Shown here: piece after piece, positions 8,541-18,400 of the stretch
How the letters are laid out: every line of letters starts with the position of its first letter
How positions within the stretch are numbered: the first letter of the stretch is position 1
Origin: Alphaproteobacteria bacterium
GTDB lineage: Bacteria > Pseudomonadota > Alphaproteobacteria > Rhodospirillales > Rhodospirillaceae
Assembly: GCA_030835385.1 (NCBI GenBank)
Contig: JAURPI010000025.1
Span: 1-64,000 of the forward strand
Length of the DNA stretch: 64,000 bases
Reading direction: 5' to 3'
Translations under genes and position numbers: made by a program
The notes under the pieces: generated by a model
Databases searched by the model: none
Seen by the model: only the letters and a program-made list of their open reading frames with translations
Told to the model about the DNA's origin: nothing

Positions 8541-9741
8541 CGTTAGCCCGTTCGAGCGAGTCCATGAGTGAGGACTCCCGTAAAAATTTATACGCTTTTG
8601 CTTCATCAGCAATGATGTCTTGCATCTCCTTGAGAGCGGCCATTCGTTTCCCGGTGTCTTTTTCGCGGTGTCGTTTATGATTGGCGTCTGATGTTTTCTG
8701 TATATCGGCACTGGCGGCGAAGTGGCGTTGTCGGGCGTAAAGATCGAGAAGACTGTTATCCTCTCCATTCCAAACACGAATCAGTTTGTCGGTGAGATTG
8801 AAGGCGTCATGGACGCCCCCATTCATACCGAAACCACCGGATGGGCTGTTTAAATGTGCGGCATCACCTGCCAATAGAATTCGCCCGACCCGCATGCGCT
8901 CGACCAAGCGGCGGTGCACGCTGTAGAGGCGCGCTGTGACAATCTCAAAGGGTCCGGCGCCAGGCAGAATGCGAGACAACCGAGACTGAACTTCTTGATC
9001 AGAGACTGCTGTTTCATCATCCATATCTATCGGAGGTGAGTAGCCGACCCGCCACATGTTTTTGGTTTGAAACATGCTGAACGACCAGCCGTCGGCCCAG
9101 AAATAGTTGACCCCACAAAGACCATCGATTTGTTTTTCGAAGGGAAAAGGCGTGCCAATGGATATAGACGTCGTCGGATAGGTTTCCCCGTCGAAAGCCA
9201 GGCCGAGATCCTTGCGCACCACACTGCTGGCGCCGTCAGCGCCGATCAGCCACAGCCCCTCCAGTCGCGTTTTCTCACCGTCAATGTCGACATCGATAGC
9301 AACACCCGTTTCGCTTTGACTGACCTTGGTCACATCGGCCTTGTGAACGAGAGCGCCCGGCTGTTCCGCTTCCAGCATCTTGCCGGCTTCGATGACTAGA
9401 TTGAGTTGTTCACACTGCAGTCGGTAGGGGTGGTTGGTGTCCTTGGCCAGCACGCTGAGGTCAAACACCGCCCGGTCTCCGGTTTCAAACATACAGTATT
9501 GCCAGGTGCGGGCTGGCCGCCCGAGGGCAACGAGTCGTTCACCAAGACCAAGTTCATCAAGTAGATCGACGGTGGGGGGATGAAAGGTCGAAGCGCGGGG
9601 CTCGGCATGTGGCAGATCAGCAGCTTCAAGAACAATCACAGGGATATTCGCGCGGGCGAGCCGCAAAGCCGCGACCAGCCCCACTGGCCCCGCCCCAACA
9701 ATGATGACGCGCTCATGGGCGGATGGGTTAAGGCCTGCCAT
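8530..9741 (-). CDS. FAD-dependent aromatic-type monooxygenase
   Basis: 403 aa, class A flavoprotein monooxygenase (PHBH/PheA/TfdB-like). The Rossmann dinucleotide motif is V-I-I-V-G-A-G-P-V-G-L-V near residue 12. The D-G motif G-A-D-G-A-S-S-V-V-R-K lies near residue 165, and L-L-A-G-D-A-A-H-L-N-S-P-S-G-G-F-G-M-N near residue 285 binds the FAD ribityl and NAD(P)H. Such enzymes hydroxylate phenolic rings using NAD(P)H and O2. The C-terminal thioredoxin-like domain seen in some relatives is absent. ATG 9741 begins just before the Rossmann strand; an open frame continues 24 codons upstream without a better start. Convergent with the cupin gene and divergent from the cfa-like gene. Confidence 0.88.
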   Translation of the reverse strand: MAGLNPSAHERVIIVGAGPVGLVAALRLARANIPVIVLEAADLPHAEPRASTFHPPTVDLLDELGLGERLVALGRPARTWQYCMFETGDRAVFDLSVLAKDTNHPYRLQCEQLNLVIEAGKMLEAEQPGALVHKADVTKVSQSETGVAIDVDIDGEKTRLEGLWLIGADGASSVVRKDLGLAFDGETYPTTSISIGTPFPFEKQIDGLCGVNYFWADGWSFSMFQTKNMWRVGYSPPIDMDDETAVSDQEVQSRLSRILPGAGPFEIVTARLYSVHRRLVERMRVGRILLAGDAAHLNSPSGGFGMNGGVHDAFNLTDKLIRVWNGEDNSLLDLYARQRHFAASADIQKTSDANHKRHREKDTGKRMAALKEMQDIIADEAKAYKFLRESSLMDSLERANAIA

Positions 9742-9848
9742 TATCGAAAATCCAACGTGCCTGTGAACGACTGACGGCGGACATTCGTCGCGCCTTGTGA
9801 AATACTCTAACAAATATTTGTTCGATCACGATCCCTGGAACCACTGCT

Positions 9849-11042
9849 GTGCTTATTGCTCGTTTTCTCAAACCCCTCATGAAAAGAGGGACCTTAGTCA
9901 TTATCGATCACGCCGGCCGCCGTCATGATGTCGGGACTGGGTCTGACCCCAAGGTCACAGTGACCTTTCATGACCCTAATTTGGGCACGAAGCTATTCCT
10001 CAATCCGGCACTTTACGCCGGCGAGGGTTATATGGACGGCACTCTGACGGTCGAGGACGGTGATCTATTCGACATGCTTGATCTGGTCATGTCGAACATT
10101 AGGGCGACTCACGGTCACTGGGCCGCACGGACACTGAAGTCCATTGAGCGATTTGGTGGTCTGCTGAGAACCTATAATCCTATCTCTCGCGCCGCCAACA
10201 ATGTGGCACATCACTACGACCTGTCTTCGACTTTGTACGAGCGCTTTCTTGATGAAGACATGCAGTACTCCATGGCCTACTACCGCTCGCCAAACGATAC
10301 GTTGGAGCAGGCCCAGCGCAATAAAGTTGATCACATCGCAACCAAGTTGTGCTTGGAACCGGGGATGTCCGTACTGGATGTCGGCTGCGGCTGGGGTGGT
10401 CTCGGACTGGCCTTGCATCAGCGCCACGGCGTCAACGTGACCGGGATTAGCCTGTCCGAAGAACAGCTCAAGGTGGCCAATCGGCGCGCCGAGGAAGCCG
10501 ACGCCGGAGATGCGGTTAAGTTTCTGTACAAAGATTATCGCGAAGTTGAAGGCACGTTTGATCGTATTGTTTCGGTCGGCATGTTCGAGCATGTCGGTCT
10601 GCCGATGTACCGCACCTTCTTCAAAACAATGAGGGAGCTTTTGGTCGATGATGGGGTGGCCCTGCTGCACACCATCGGCCGGGCCGACGGTCCCCGCGCG
10701 TCTGATTCATGGACTTTGAAATACATCTTCCCCGGCGGGTATGCCCCCGCTTTGTCTGAGATTGTTCCTCACGTCGAGAAGGCTGGTTTTTATATCACGG
10801 ATGTTGAGACGTTGCGGCTTCACTACGCTTACACGCTTAGGGAATGGCGACGTCGATTCATGGACCACCGTGACGAAATGGAAAAAATCTATGACGCCCG
10901 CTTCTGCCGGATGTGGGAATTCTTCCTGGCCAGTGCGGAATCAAGTTTCCATCACGCCTATCATGTTAATTTCCATATTCAGATGAGCCCTGAGCTGGAG
11001 ACCGTACCGCTAACCCGCGACTACATGTACGCGGGAACCTAG
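9849..11042 (+). CDS. cfa: Cyclopropane-fatty-acyl-phospholipid synthase
   Basis: 397 aa from GTG 9849. The N-terminal lipid-binding domain includes G-E-G-Y-M-D-G. The catalytic SAM domain starts with N-V-A-H-H-Y-D-L near residue 116, then Q-Y-S-M-A-Y-Y, motif I V-L-D-V-G-C-G-W-G-G and S-V-G-M-F-E-H-V-G. These are hallmark residues of CFA synthases, which transfer a methylene from SAM to the double bond of membrane phospholipid acyl chains at the inner membrane face. The length is normal for the family. It is a single gene read divergently from the monooxygenase, with a VOC gene convergent downstream. Confidence 0.93.
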   Translation: MLIARFLKPLMKRGTLVIIDHAGRRHDVGTGSDPKVTVTFHDPNLGTKLFLNPALYAGEGYMDGTLTVEDGDLFDMLDLVMSNIRATHGHWAARTLKSIERFGGLLRTYNPISRAANNVAHHYDLSSTLYERFLDEDMQYSMAYYRSPNDTLEQAQRNKVDHIATKLCLEPGMSVLDVGCGWGGLGLALHQRHGVNVTGISLSEEQLKVANRRAEEADAGDAVKFLYKDYREVEGTFDRIVSVGMFEHVGLPMYRTFFKTMRELLVDDGVALLHTIGRADGPRASDSWTLKYIFPGGYAPALSEIVPHVEKAGFYITDVETLRLHYAYTLREWRRRFMDHRDEMEKIYDARFCRMWEFFLASAESSFHHAYHVNFHIQMSPELETVPLTRDYMYAGT

Positions 11043-11048
11043 CGTTGC

Positions 11049-11912
11049 TCAGGTCGCGCTGAAGATCAGCATGGATCCGCAGGCCTCCGATGGGCTGACC
11101 CAGAGGTCGCCGGTCTCGCTTTCATGAAAAGCGACTCCATTCTCTGACAGCGTCACGCGCGTTGTTTCCATTTCGGTGACGTGGACCGTAAACCCGGCAA
11201 AGGCCGGTGGAGTCAGGTCAGCCACGGCCTCAAAGTAAGTTGCGAAAGAGGTTTGGTCTAAAAACGTCAGTCTTTGGCCATCAAAATCGATTTGATTGTT
11301 TCCCGATCGATGTGCCCCGGGGTACGCGCTGTAGTGAGTGATCGCTGCGTCATGATCATCGGTCAGTATCGTCACGCCCGTGACGCTCAACGCGCCGTTG
11401 GGGTGTCCTTCGACGGGGGGCTGAAACACCAGCGCGGGTGTGACCTGTTCGACCAGGCAAACGAATCCTTCATCGCCGAGGCTGTCTGGCGCCTTGAACC
11501 ATTTGAACTGGGCTTCCCCGTGTTGCGATCCGTAGGTGACGGTGCGACTGGCGCCTTGAACGGCAGGGACGTCTAGTCCCTGCGCCGAAAGTGTATTGTG
11601 GGCGCTGTCGGCGTTATCGCATCCGAAGGCCAAAATGTGCAGACCGTTTCGGCGCTTGAGAAAGGGAGCGAGATGATGCGCTGGGTCGGTGCTGGTCACC
11701 CCAGAAAGTTCCACATAACTATCTGCAAAAATGAGATGTGCCGAATCCTGCCCTAAGGGCACCGGTTCGTTGTTAACCACGCCCATCAATGGGACCGGTT
11801 CCGTCGGCGCAAACCCGAGCCGAATGTAAGCCGCCACCATGGCGGTGATGTCCCGACCGACCACACCCAGGTGATCAATCGCCGAAGTTTTTATTTGGGA
11901 TGCCGACTCCAT
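11049..11912 (-). CDS. VOC / glyoxalase-like domain protein
   Basis: 287 aa from ATG 11912. It starts with S-A-I-D-H-L-G-V-V-G-R-D-I-T-A-M, the first strand and helix of a glyoxalase-like module with a His ligand, and has a second module from about residue 165 (V-T-I-L-T-D-D-H-D-A). It resembles the Glyoxalase_3-type proteins of unknown reaction. An open frame continues 27 codons upstream but overlaps the divergent OsmC start region, and the ATG begins right before the fold. Divergent from osmC-like 11992, convergent with the cfa-like gene, 6 nt apart. Confidence 0.78.
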   Translation of the reverse strand: MESASQIKTSAIDHLGVVGRDITAMVAAYIRLGFAPTEPVPLMGVVNNEPVPLGQDSAHLIFADSYVELSGVTSTDPAHHLAPFLKRRNGLHILAFGCDNADSAHNTLSAQGLDVPAVQGASRTVTYGSQHGEAQFKWFKAPDSLGDEGFVCLVEQVTPALVFQPPVEGHPNGALSVTGVTILTDDHDAAITHYSAYPGAHRSGNNQIDFDGQRLTFLDQTSFATYFEAVADLTPPAFAGFTVHVTEMETTRVTLSENGVAFHESETGDLWVSPSEACGSMLIFSAT

Positions 11913-11991
11913 GTCTGATTGGTGCCATACTTGAGTTGGCTTTGGAAAGCCCGTCGCAGCGCGAGATAGAGAAATAGGTGGGGAGACACAC

Positions 11992-12609
11992 ATGAAAACC
12001 GACGTTACGTATCCAGGTTACATTGGAATTTCCGATGTCAGTTCACAGTCATTTGAGCAAATGCGCGTTGAAGGCTATTTCGAGGGCCAGCCATCCATCA
12101 TGTATGACGAGCCCGAAGGGTTTGACATTGGTGACCCGCCTGATTTGCAGGGTCGGTCTCGCGGGTGGACTCCGGTTCATGCTCAATTGTCAGCGCTGGC
12201 GGCCTGCACGTCCATTACCGTGCGCGTGGTCGCCCGCGACCAAGGATTCAAATACAAGGGTATTCGCACCGACATTCGATCGTTGATCGATATTCGCGGT
12301 TTCTTTTTTGATCTGCATCTTCAGCCCCAGTACGAACAGATCAACTTCGATCTCTATGTTGATAGCAAAGAAAGTGTGGCCCGGGTCAAGGCGCTTGCTA
12401 AAGAAACAGATCGACGTTGCCCGCAAATCGGTTTGTTCCGCATGGCGAAAATTCCCATGGTCATGAGTTGGTATCGCGAAGGAGCCAAGAAGCCGTTATT
12501 CGAGGACCGCTTCTTTATCGGTCGGAACGCGACCCCCGAAGACAAGCTCATCGCTCAGCAGAAAAAGATCGAAGCCAAGGAAGCTAAAGCTGCGAAGAAA
12601 AAGAAATAG
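11992..12609 (+). CDS. OsmC family protein
   Basis: 205 aa. The OsmC/Ohr fold is suggested by the helix L-S-A-L-A-A-C-T-S-I-T-V, whose Cys is near residue 71, and the second conserved Cys in E-T-D-R-R-C-P-Q-I near residue 143. The pair is in the position of the peroxidatic and resolving cysteines of OsmC proteins, which reduce organic hydroperoxides. The N-terminal strand region is longer than in E. coli OsmC, and the C-terminus has a lysine/alanine-rich tail of about 20 residues. GGGGAG lies 6 nt before the ATG. Gene alone between divergent VOC and the enoyl-CoA hydratase gene. Confidence 0.8.
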   Translation: MKTDVTYPGYIGISDVSSQSFEQMRVEGYFEGQPSIMYDEPEGFDIGDPPDLQGRSRGWTPVHAQLSALAACTSITVRVVARDQGFKYKGIRTDIRSLIDIRGFFFDLHLQPQYEQINFDLYVDSKESVARVKALAKETDRRCPQIGLFRMAKIPMVMSWYREGAKKPLFEDRFFIGRNATPEDKLIAQQKKIEAKEAKAAKKKK

Positions 12610-12692
12610 AGTTGCTGCACCCCTGTGTGGAGATTCCCAACGCCCTAGGGTAAAACCGTTGCATCTTTAGATTCACCAACCAGAGAGCTTGA

Positions 12693-13475
12693 ATGCCCGA
12701 CGACGCCATTTATCTAGATAAAACGGGTCCTCATGCGGTATTGCGCTTGAACCGGCCCGACAAGCGTAATGCTCTCAATTTGTCGATGTGGCAGCGCATG
12801 ATCGAATTGTTGGCCGAAGCTGAGTCCGATCCCGCAATTCGTTTGCTTATTGTGGCCGGTGAGGGGCCGTCATTTGCGGCGGGCGCAGACATTGATGAGA
12901 TGAAGGCTGTCTTCGACGACCCCAAGACGGCGGACACAATTGCCGAAGTTACTTATGAGGCGCAGAAGGCGTTGCATCGATTCCCGAAACCCACGATCGC
13001 TATGATTCGTGGTGCTTGTGTCGGGGGCGGCTGTGGCATCGCACTGTGCTGCGACCTCCGTTTTGCTGACCACAGTGCCAAAATGGGAATCACGCCCGGG
13101 AAGTTGGGGTTGGTATACAGCCTTGCAGACACCAAGCGACTGGTTGATGCCGTCGGCGCTTCGACGGCTAAGGACATACTGTATACCGGTCGCATTGTTG
13201 GGGCCGAAGAGGCGCAAACCTTGGGTCTGCTAGATCGTCTGGTCGAGAACGATGCCCTTGAGACTGATGTGCTTGCTTATGCCGATCACATTTGTGCGGC
13301 ATCACAGTTCTCTGCAGAGGCGACGAAAAAGATCACCCACATGATTCTTGATGGCGCTGAAGATGACACCCCTGAGACGCGCGCGCTATTTGTCGACGCT
13401 TTCTCCGGAGATGATTTCCGCGAAGGTTTTGAGGCATTTACCTCCAAGCGTACACCCAATTTCAACAAACGATGA
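12693..13475 (+). CDS. Enoyl-CoA hydratase/isomerase family protein
   Basis: 260 aa, the usual crotonase length. N-terminal L-N-R-P-D-K-R-N-A-L-N is followed by the first oxyanion-hole loop F-A-A-G-A-D-I-D-E-M and the second, G-A-C-V-G-G-G-C-G-I-A-L-C-C-D. In the position of the two catalytic glutamates of hydratases I see G-K-L-G-L-V-Y-S rather than a clear Glu pair, so isomerase or another crotonase activity is possible. Cytosolic CoA-thioester chemistry is expected. Followed after 27 nt by the short TPR gene in the same direction. Confidence 0.88.
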   Translation: MPDDAIYLDKTGPHAVLRLNRPDKRNALNLSMWQRMIELLAEAESDPAIRLLIVAGEGPSFAAGADIDEMKAVFDDPKTADTIAEVTYEAQKALHRFPKPTIAMIRGACVGGGCGIALCCDLRFADHSAKMGITPGKLGLVYSLADTKRLVDAVGASTAKDILYTGRIVGAEEAQTLGLLDRLVENDALETDVLAYADHICAASQFSAEATKKITHMILDGAEDDTPETRALFVDAFSGDDFREGFEAFTSKRTPNFNKR

Positions 13476-13502
13476 GACGCGGCGAAACGCTAGGGAGCCT
13501 GC

Positions 13503-13838
13503 GTGCCCAAGAAAGTTGAAGCCACTTTTCAAGCCGCCATTGATGCTCTGCGGGCTGGCCGCGCGGATGACGCGTTCAAGCACTTTCAGTCTGTTTTGGA
13601 ACTCGACCCCGATAATGCACCGTCTCTATACAATCTAGTAGCTCTGCATTTTCAAGTGGGGCGCTCAAAACAAGCTGAGGCTCACCTAAAAAAGGCGGCC
13701 GCACTCCGCCCCGATCATATCGACACCCGCTCGGTCCTAGCGGCTGTTCTTGTCGCCCTCAAAAACCTCCACGACGGCACCCAAGAAAAAGGCTTAGCGA
13801 CGACTTATTCGTCGTGCGGAATGATGCGGTCAACCTGA
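13503..13838 (+). CDS. Short TPR-repeat protein, possibly C-terminally truncated
   Basis: 111 aa from GTG 13503. Two complete tetratricopeptide repeats are visible, about residues 5-37 (A-L-R-A-G-R-A-D-D-A-F-K ... L-D-P-D-N) and 38-71 (F-Q-V-G-R-S-K-Q-A-E ... L-R-P-D-H), and a third starts and breaks off. The last 15 or so residues look non-TPR and are encoded antisense to the end of the convergent VOC gene (34-nt overlap). This suggests that the natural end has been lost or that the protein is simply a short TPR adaptor. No signal peptide. Confidence 0.6.
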   Translation: MPKKVEATFQAAIDALRAGRADDAFKHFQSVLELDPDNAPSLYNLVALHFQVGRSKQAEAHLKKAAALRPDHIDTRSVLAAVLVALKNLHDGTQEKGLATTYSSCGMMRST

Positions 13839-14371
13839 GTCATTTCAATCACCCACCCATCTGGGTCTTGCAAAAACATGATTGAGCCAAATTTTTTACC
13901 AACGACAGAGTTTGATGTGTATGGGCGAGGTCCATCAAGAATGCGCGCGCCCTGGGCGACAGCATTTTTGTGAGCCGTGTCGATATCATCTGTCACGATG
14001 ACCAGTACGGCATCAGATGTGCCAATGGTTTTGTCATCAGGGTTACGAGTCCACGGCAACGGCGGATCATCAAATTGGAGCAGACCAATCATCGCCCAAT
14101 CAGGATGCTGGCCTGAGAGAATTACGATGCGCGAGGTTGTCGACTTCTCATTTAAAGGCATGCCGACAGCGCCGTTGGGGTCCCGTGGTCCCGCCCGGTC
14201 AAGCCAGGTCGAGAAACCAATGCCCTTATAGAAAGCGATTGACCGCTCGATATCGGACACCAGCAACGTCGTTCGTTTAACAACAGATTCCACTGCACTC
14301 GCGGAAGATGAAATCAACAAAGTGAAAAAGGCGAACACCCAAAGGCATTCTCTGACCCAACGCCTCACCAT
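13805..14371 (-). CDS. Exported VOC family protein
   Basis: 188 aa. The N-terminus, about 26 residues, is a Sec-type signal peptide: R-R-W-V-R-E, then a hydrophobic run, then A-S-A as cleavage site. The mature part is one VOC module starting T-T-L-L-V-S-D-I-E-R-S-I-A-F-Y and ending F-L-Q-D-P-D-G-W-V-I-E-M, whose Glu is a likely metal ligand. Export is uncommon for VOC proteins. It is most similar in this window to the cytosolic VOC at 2117. The gene lies 14 nt downstream of a TRAP binding protein gene, itself exported, so the two may work together in the periplasm. Confidence 0.8.
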   Translation of the reverse strand: MVRRWVRECLWVFAFFTLLISSSASAVESVVKRTTLLVSDIERSIAFYKGIGFSTWLDRAGPRDPNGAVGMPLNEKSTTSRIVILSGQHPDWAMIGLLQFDDPPLPWTRNPDDKTIGTSDAVLVIVTDDIDTAHKNAVAQGARILDGPRPYTSNSVVGKKFGSIMFLQDPDGWVIEMTQVDRIIPHDE

Positions 14372-14385
14372 GACTCTGTCCTCCG

Positions 14386-15393
14386 CTACTCGTCGTCTTG
14401 TTGCGCCGCAAAGGCGGCCTTACCCTCTTGTACCAGGTCCCAAATCATTTGAGCTTCACCGCCGATACCATCAATGAGCCGACGGGACACGGGCGCCGTG
14501 GCTGCTTTCCACAGATCCCGTCGTTGGGCATCAATGCGATGCGTCGTGAAGCCCCATTTGTCTTGCTCGTCGAGGAAGGTGTTCCATTCAGCGCGGGTCC
14601 ATTGCCGCCCCTCGTTCACATCGATAAAGGAATTCAGCAAAATATCCCTTTGGCTTTCCGGCAATCGGTCGATCCATCGCTTTCTCATGACGATGATGGA
14701 GGTGGCGAAGGAGTGGTCGGTGAGGGTGAGGTGTTTGGCTTCGCTGGAAATGCCGGTCGGCACATACATGATAATCGCGCTTTCACCGGAGTCGACCAGT
14801 CCGGTCTGCAGTCCGGTGACAATATCCATGAAGCCCAGGGGGATGGCATCAGCGCCAATGGCTTCAGCAAACAAACGGGCGGACTCACTGGAGGAGGTGC
14901 GGAACCGCATCCCTTCTGCTTGTGTCGGAGCCAGGACCGGTGTCTTGCCGTAAATTTGGTTGAAGCCGATTTCGTCCCACTGAATCAGATGGACACCCTG
15001 TTCCGCCAACAGCTTTGAATAAGCCGCGAACAAATAGTTATCCATAATGAAGTCGGCTTCGGCGTAATTGTCGAAGAGAAACGGCGTATACAGCATCGCC
15101 ATTTCAGGTACGACGGTCGTGGTTGCTAGTCCCGACCAATTGGCCACGTGGACACGCCCGCGGCGAATGCCGTTTACTAAAATATCTTCGGAGCCCAGTT
15201 CACCGTAGATCAGCATGCGCATTTCGAGGTTGGGATCTCCCGCCGCCTCGACATTGGCTTGATAGGTCAGCCACTTCTTGTCACCGGCGGTGTCTTTCAC
15301 CCCCGTGCCGCCAACGGTGACAACGATGGCCTGACTCTCAATGGAAAGAGTTGAAATGAGAACGATGACGAAGACACGAAGCAGGGTGAGCAT
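14386..15393 (-). CDS. TRAP transporter solute-binding protein (DctP family), orphan 1
   Basis: 335 aa. Signal peptide of about 22 residues, then the DctP fold: L-E-M-R-M-L-I-Y-G-E-L-G-S-E in the first domain, G-M-R-F-R-T-S containing the conserved ligand-binding Arg, L-Q-T-G-L-V-D-S-G-E, and a C-terminal helix with I-G-G-E-A-Q-M-I-W. Binds a solute, usually an organic acid, in the periplasm for delivery to DctQM permeases. No permease gene is near; the only QM pair in the window is at 43852-45755. Cotranscribed with the exported VOC gene (14 nt gap). Confidence 0.87.
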   Translation of the reverse strand: MLTLLRVFVIVLISTLSIESQAIVVTVGGTGVKDTAGDKKWLTYQANVEAAGDPNLEMRMLIYGELGSEDILVNGIRRGRVHVANWSGLATTTVVPEMAMLYTPFLFDNYAEADFIMDNYLFAAYSKLLAEQGVHLIQWDEIGFNQIYGKTPVLAPTQAEGMRFRTSSSESARLFAEAIGADAIPLGFMDIVTGLQTGLVDSGESAIIMYVPTGISSEAKHLTLTDHSFATSIIVMRKRWIDRLPESQRDILLNSFIDVNEGRQWTRAEWNTFLDEQDKWGFTTHRIDAQRRDLWKAATAPVSRRLIDGIGGEAQMIWDLVQEGKAAFAAQQDDE

Positions 15394-15476
15394 GGGCGTC
15401 CTAAATGCGTTTATGGTTAGGCGCTAAGCATAGCGGTCCCGGTACCCTATGGAAACGGCGGCTTCAGGCGGGCATT

Positions 15477-18400
15477 TTACTCTGCAGGCTGTGCGGCAGG
15501 ACGTCCGAATCCCAGGCTCGCTTTAAGGCCTTCGGCTTGAATCATAGTCAACGCCGGGACAATCAGCAGTTGGACTGCCGTGCCGAAGAGCACACCAAAG
15601 CCAATACTGCAGGCCACGGGCACAAGGAATTGTGCCTGGATGCTGCGTTCGATGATCAATGGAAACACGCCAAGGAAGGTTGTCATCGCGGTCAGCATGA
15701 TAGGGCGGAAGCGCGACTTGGTGCCGTCAATAATGGCAAGGCGCGCTGGTTTTCCATTAGCGCGTTGCTCGTTGATGAAATCAATCATCACGAGGGCGCC
15801 GTTCACGATGACACCCGAAAGGCCGACGATGCCAAAGATGCCCGGCAGGGTAAGGTTGATGCCCAATATAAGGTGTCCAAGAATAGCCCCGATCGCTCCG
15901 AAGGGGATGGCGGCCATAATGATGATCGGTTGAACGTAGGACCGAAACGCAATGGCCAGCAGTGCATAAATGGCAAACAAAGCCATGACAAAATTACGGC
16001 CAAGAACAGGCAGGGTGCGCCGCTGCTCCCTCTGTTCGCCCCCAAAGTCGTATTTCAACCCGGGAAGTTCTTGCGCCAGCTGAGGTAGGATTACGTCTTC
16101 TAATTCCGCCGTGACTTCCTGGCCAGTGATCGAAACATTGTCCACATTTGCGGTGATAGCGACAATGCGTCGACCGTTGCGCCGCTTGATCATCGATGGA
16201 CTTAAGCCTTCGCTGAGGTCGGCGACCAAACCCAAGGGTACAAAGCCGCTGCCCGGGATTTGGATTCGGTAATCCAGTAAATCGGCAATCGAATTGCGTT
16301 GCTCTTCGGGTAGCCGCACATAGACACGGACCTCTTCACGGCCACGTTGTACCCGCAATGATTCCGCCCCAAAGAACGCCGCACGCACCTGTTGGGCTAA
16401 GCTCTCCAGTGTCAGTCCATAGACCCGGGCCTGTGGCTTGAGCCGGACTTCAATCTCCCGCTTGCCTTCGTCCATGTCATTGCGCACGTCAAATACACCG
16501 GCGATTTCCACCAGGTCGTTTTGCACAGAGTTGACGGCGTGACTTAATGTCTCTGGTGAATCTGCAGAGATCTCGACTTGTACCGGCTCTCCCAGGTTGA
16601 ACAGTTGCGACGAAAAAAACAGCCGGCTTATGCCTGGCGGCGTTCCAACCGCATCGCGCCAGCGACCTTGAAAGTCTTGTGCCGGGAAATCTCGTAATTC
16701 CGGATCCAATAATTCCAACACCACCGACGCCTTGTTGGCATCGGGAAGAATGCTGACACCACCGAAGGGCGGAGCGGCGAAATCTTGACTGCCAACCAAG
16801 ACATAGGCGGCCGAAACGAGGGGGTCGCTGTCCTCGGGGAGAAGGGCTTGCATCTCCGCTTCGATCTCGCGGCCGATCTTTAAGATGTGCTCCGCCATGT
16901 CTTCGGTTTGCGCCAAGGGTGTGCCGGGCTTCAGTTCCATACTGGCTGTGACATACCGGCCTTCCACCACGGGGAAGAATTGTATTTTAACGTAACCACC
17001 AACAACGAAGCCGAACGAGATCATGATCATCGCGACACCGGACGCGACAATCACCCAGGGATGGCCGGTGACAAAGCGCAGAGCTCGATCCAGTGGGCCG
17101 CCCACAAATCGACGTAAGGCGTCCGAGAACAGGGCCTGAATATTTTGTATGCGGTTGAGTAAAGAGCCGGGCTTGGTCGGGGCGCTGAAATTCTGATGGG
17201 AGAGGTGGTAGGGCAATACCAGCATGGCTTCGATCAGTGACAGCAGCAGTAAAATGATCACTACCACCGGCATTTGACCAAGGAATTTACCCCCCACGCC
17301 CGGCACCAAAAGCAGCGGAGAGAAGGCCGCAATTGTTGTCGCCACCGCAAACAGCACAGGCACCGATACTCGCTGTGCGCCGTGAATGGCGGCTTCTAAT
17401 GGGTCTCCACCTTTTTCGTTTGCGGTATAAATGTTCTCGCCAATGACGATGGCATCATCCACCACGATGCCGATGGCCAGGATAAATCCAAACAGCGCAA
17501 TCTGATTGATGGTGTTGTCGATGCCGTTGATCACCCCGATCGCGGCAACAAAGGCGACCAGAATGCCAAGTGATGTCCAGAAGGCGAGACGCACGTCCAG
17601 GAATAGGGCCAGCGTTACAATGACCAAAAGGAGACCGAGCGCCCCGTTCTTGAGAAGCAGACTCAAACGGCTTTCCAGTTCTTCTGCATCATTACGCCAG
17701 ACAATTACATCGGTGTCCGGCGGCAGAAGGGGCGCGAGCTCTTCTTCCAGGTAGGTGTCGACCACGTCGACGACTGTTAAAACTTGTTCGTCACCAGTCC
17801 GGAAAACTTTAACGAAAGCGGCTGGCTTACCGTCGAACAAACTGATGAGATCTTGGTCTCGGAATCCATCGTCGACGAGTGCCAGATCGCCTAGTTTGAC
17901 TTGTGCACCATTGCGCCCTGTGAGGACAATAATTTCACTGAAATCTTTGCCATCGTAGTTACGGCCGAGTGTCCGCAACACCACATCTTCATCGAGGGAT
18001 TCGATTTCACCGCCCGGTAGGTCGAGGCTTTCCTGACGAACAGTATTTGCGACAGAGGGAAGGGAAAGGTCGTATGCCCGCAGCGTTGCGTTGTCGATCT
18101 CAATAGACACTTCGTAATCGCGCACCGACGTAATTTCGACGATGGAGATGTCATCACTGAGGGTTAGGTCGTCTTTGACCTTGTTGGCCAGTTCCTTCAA
18201 CGCGCGTTCGTCTATATCGCCAATGATAGCGATTTCGATCACTCGCTGCCGATTGGTGGACTCCCGCACTTCCGGTTTTTCTGCACCCGCCGGAAAGGTG
18301 GTGATGCGGTCGATCTCCGCTTTGATTTCATCAAGTTTGCTGGCGCTGTCTTCGCCAATGGCCAATTCTATTGATACCGTGCCACGGTTTTCAATGGCGG

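Noticed and set aside
15405-16088. Long open frame opposite the RND permease end
   Set aside because: Antisense to a clear permease; composition is that of a shadow.
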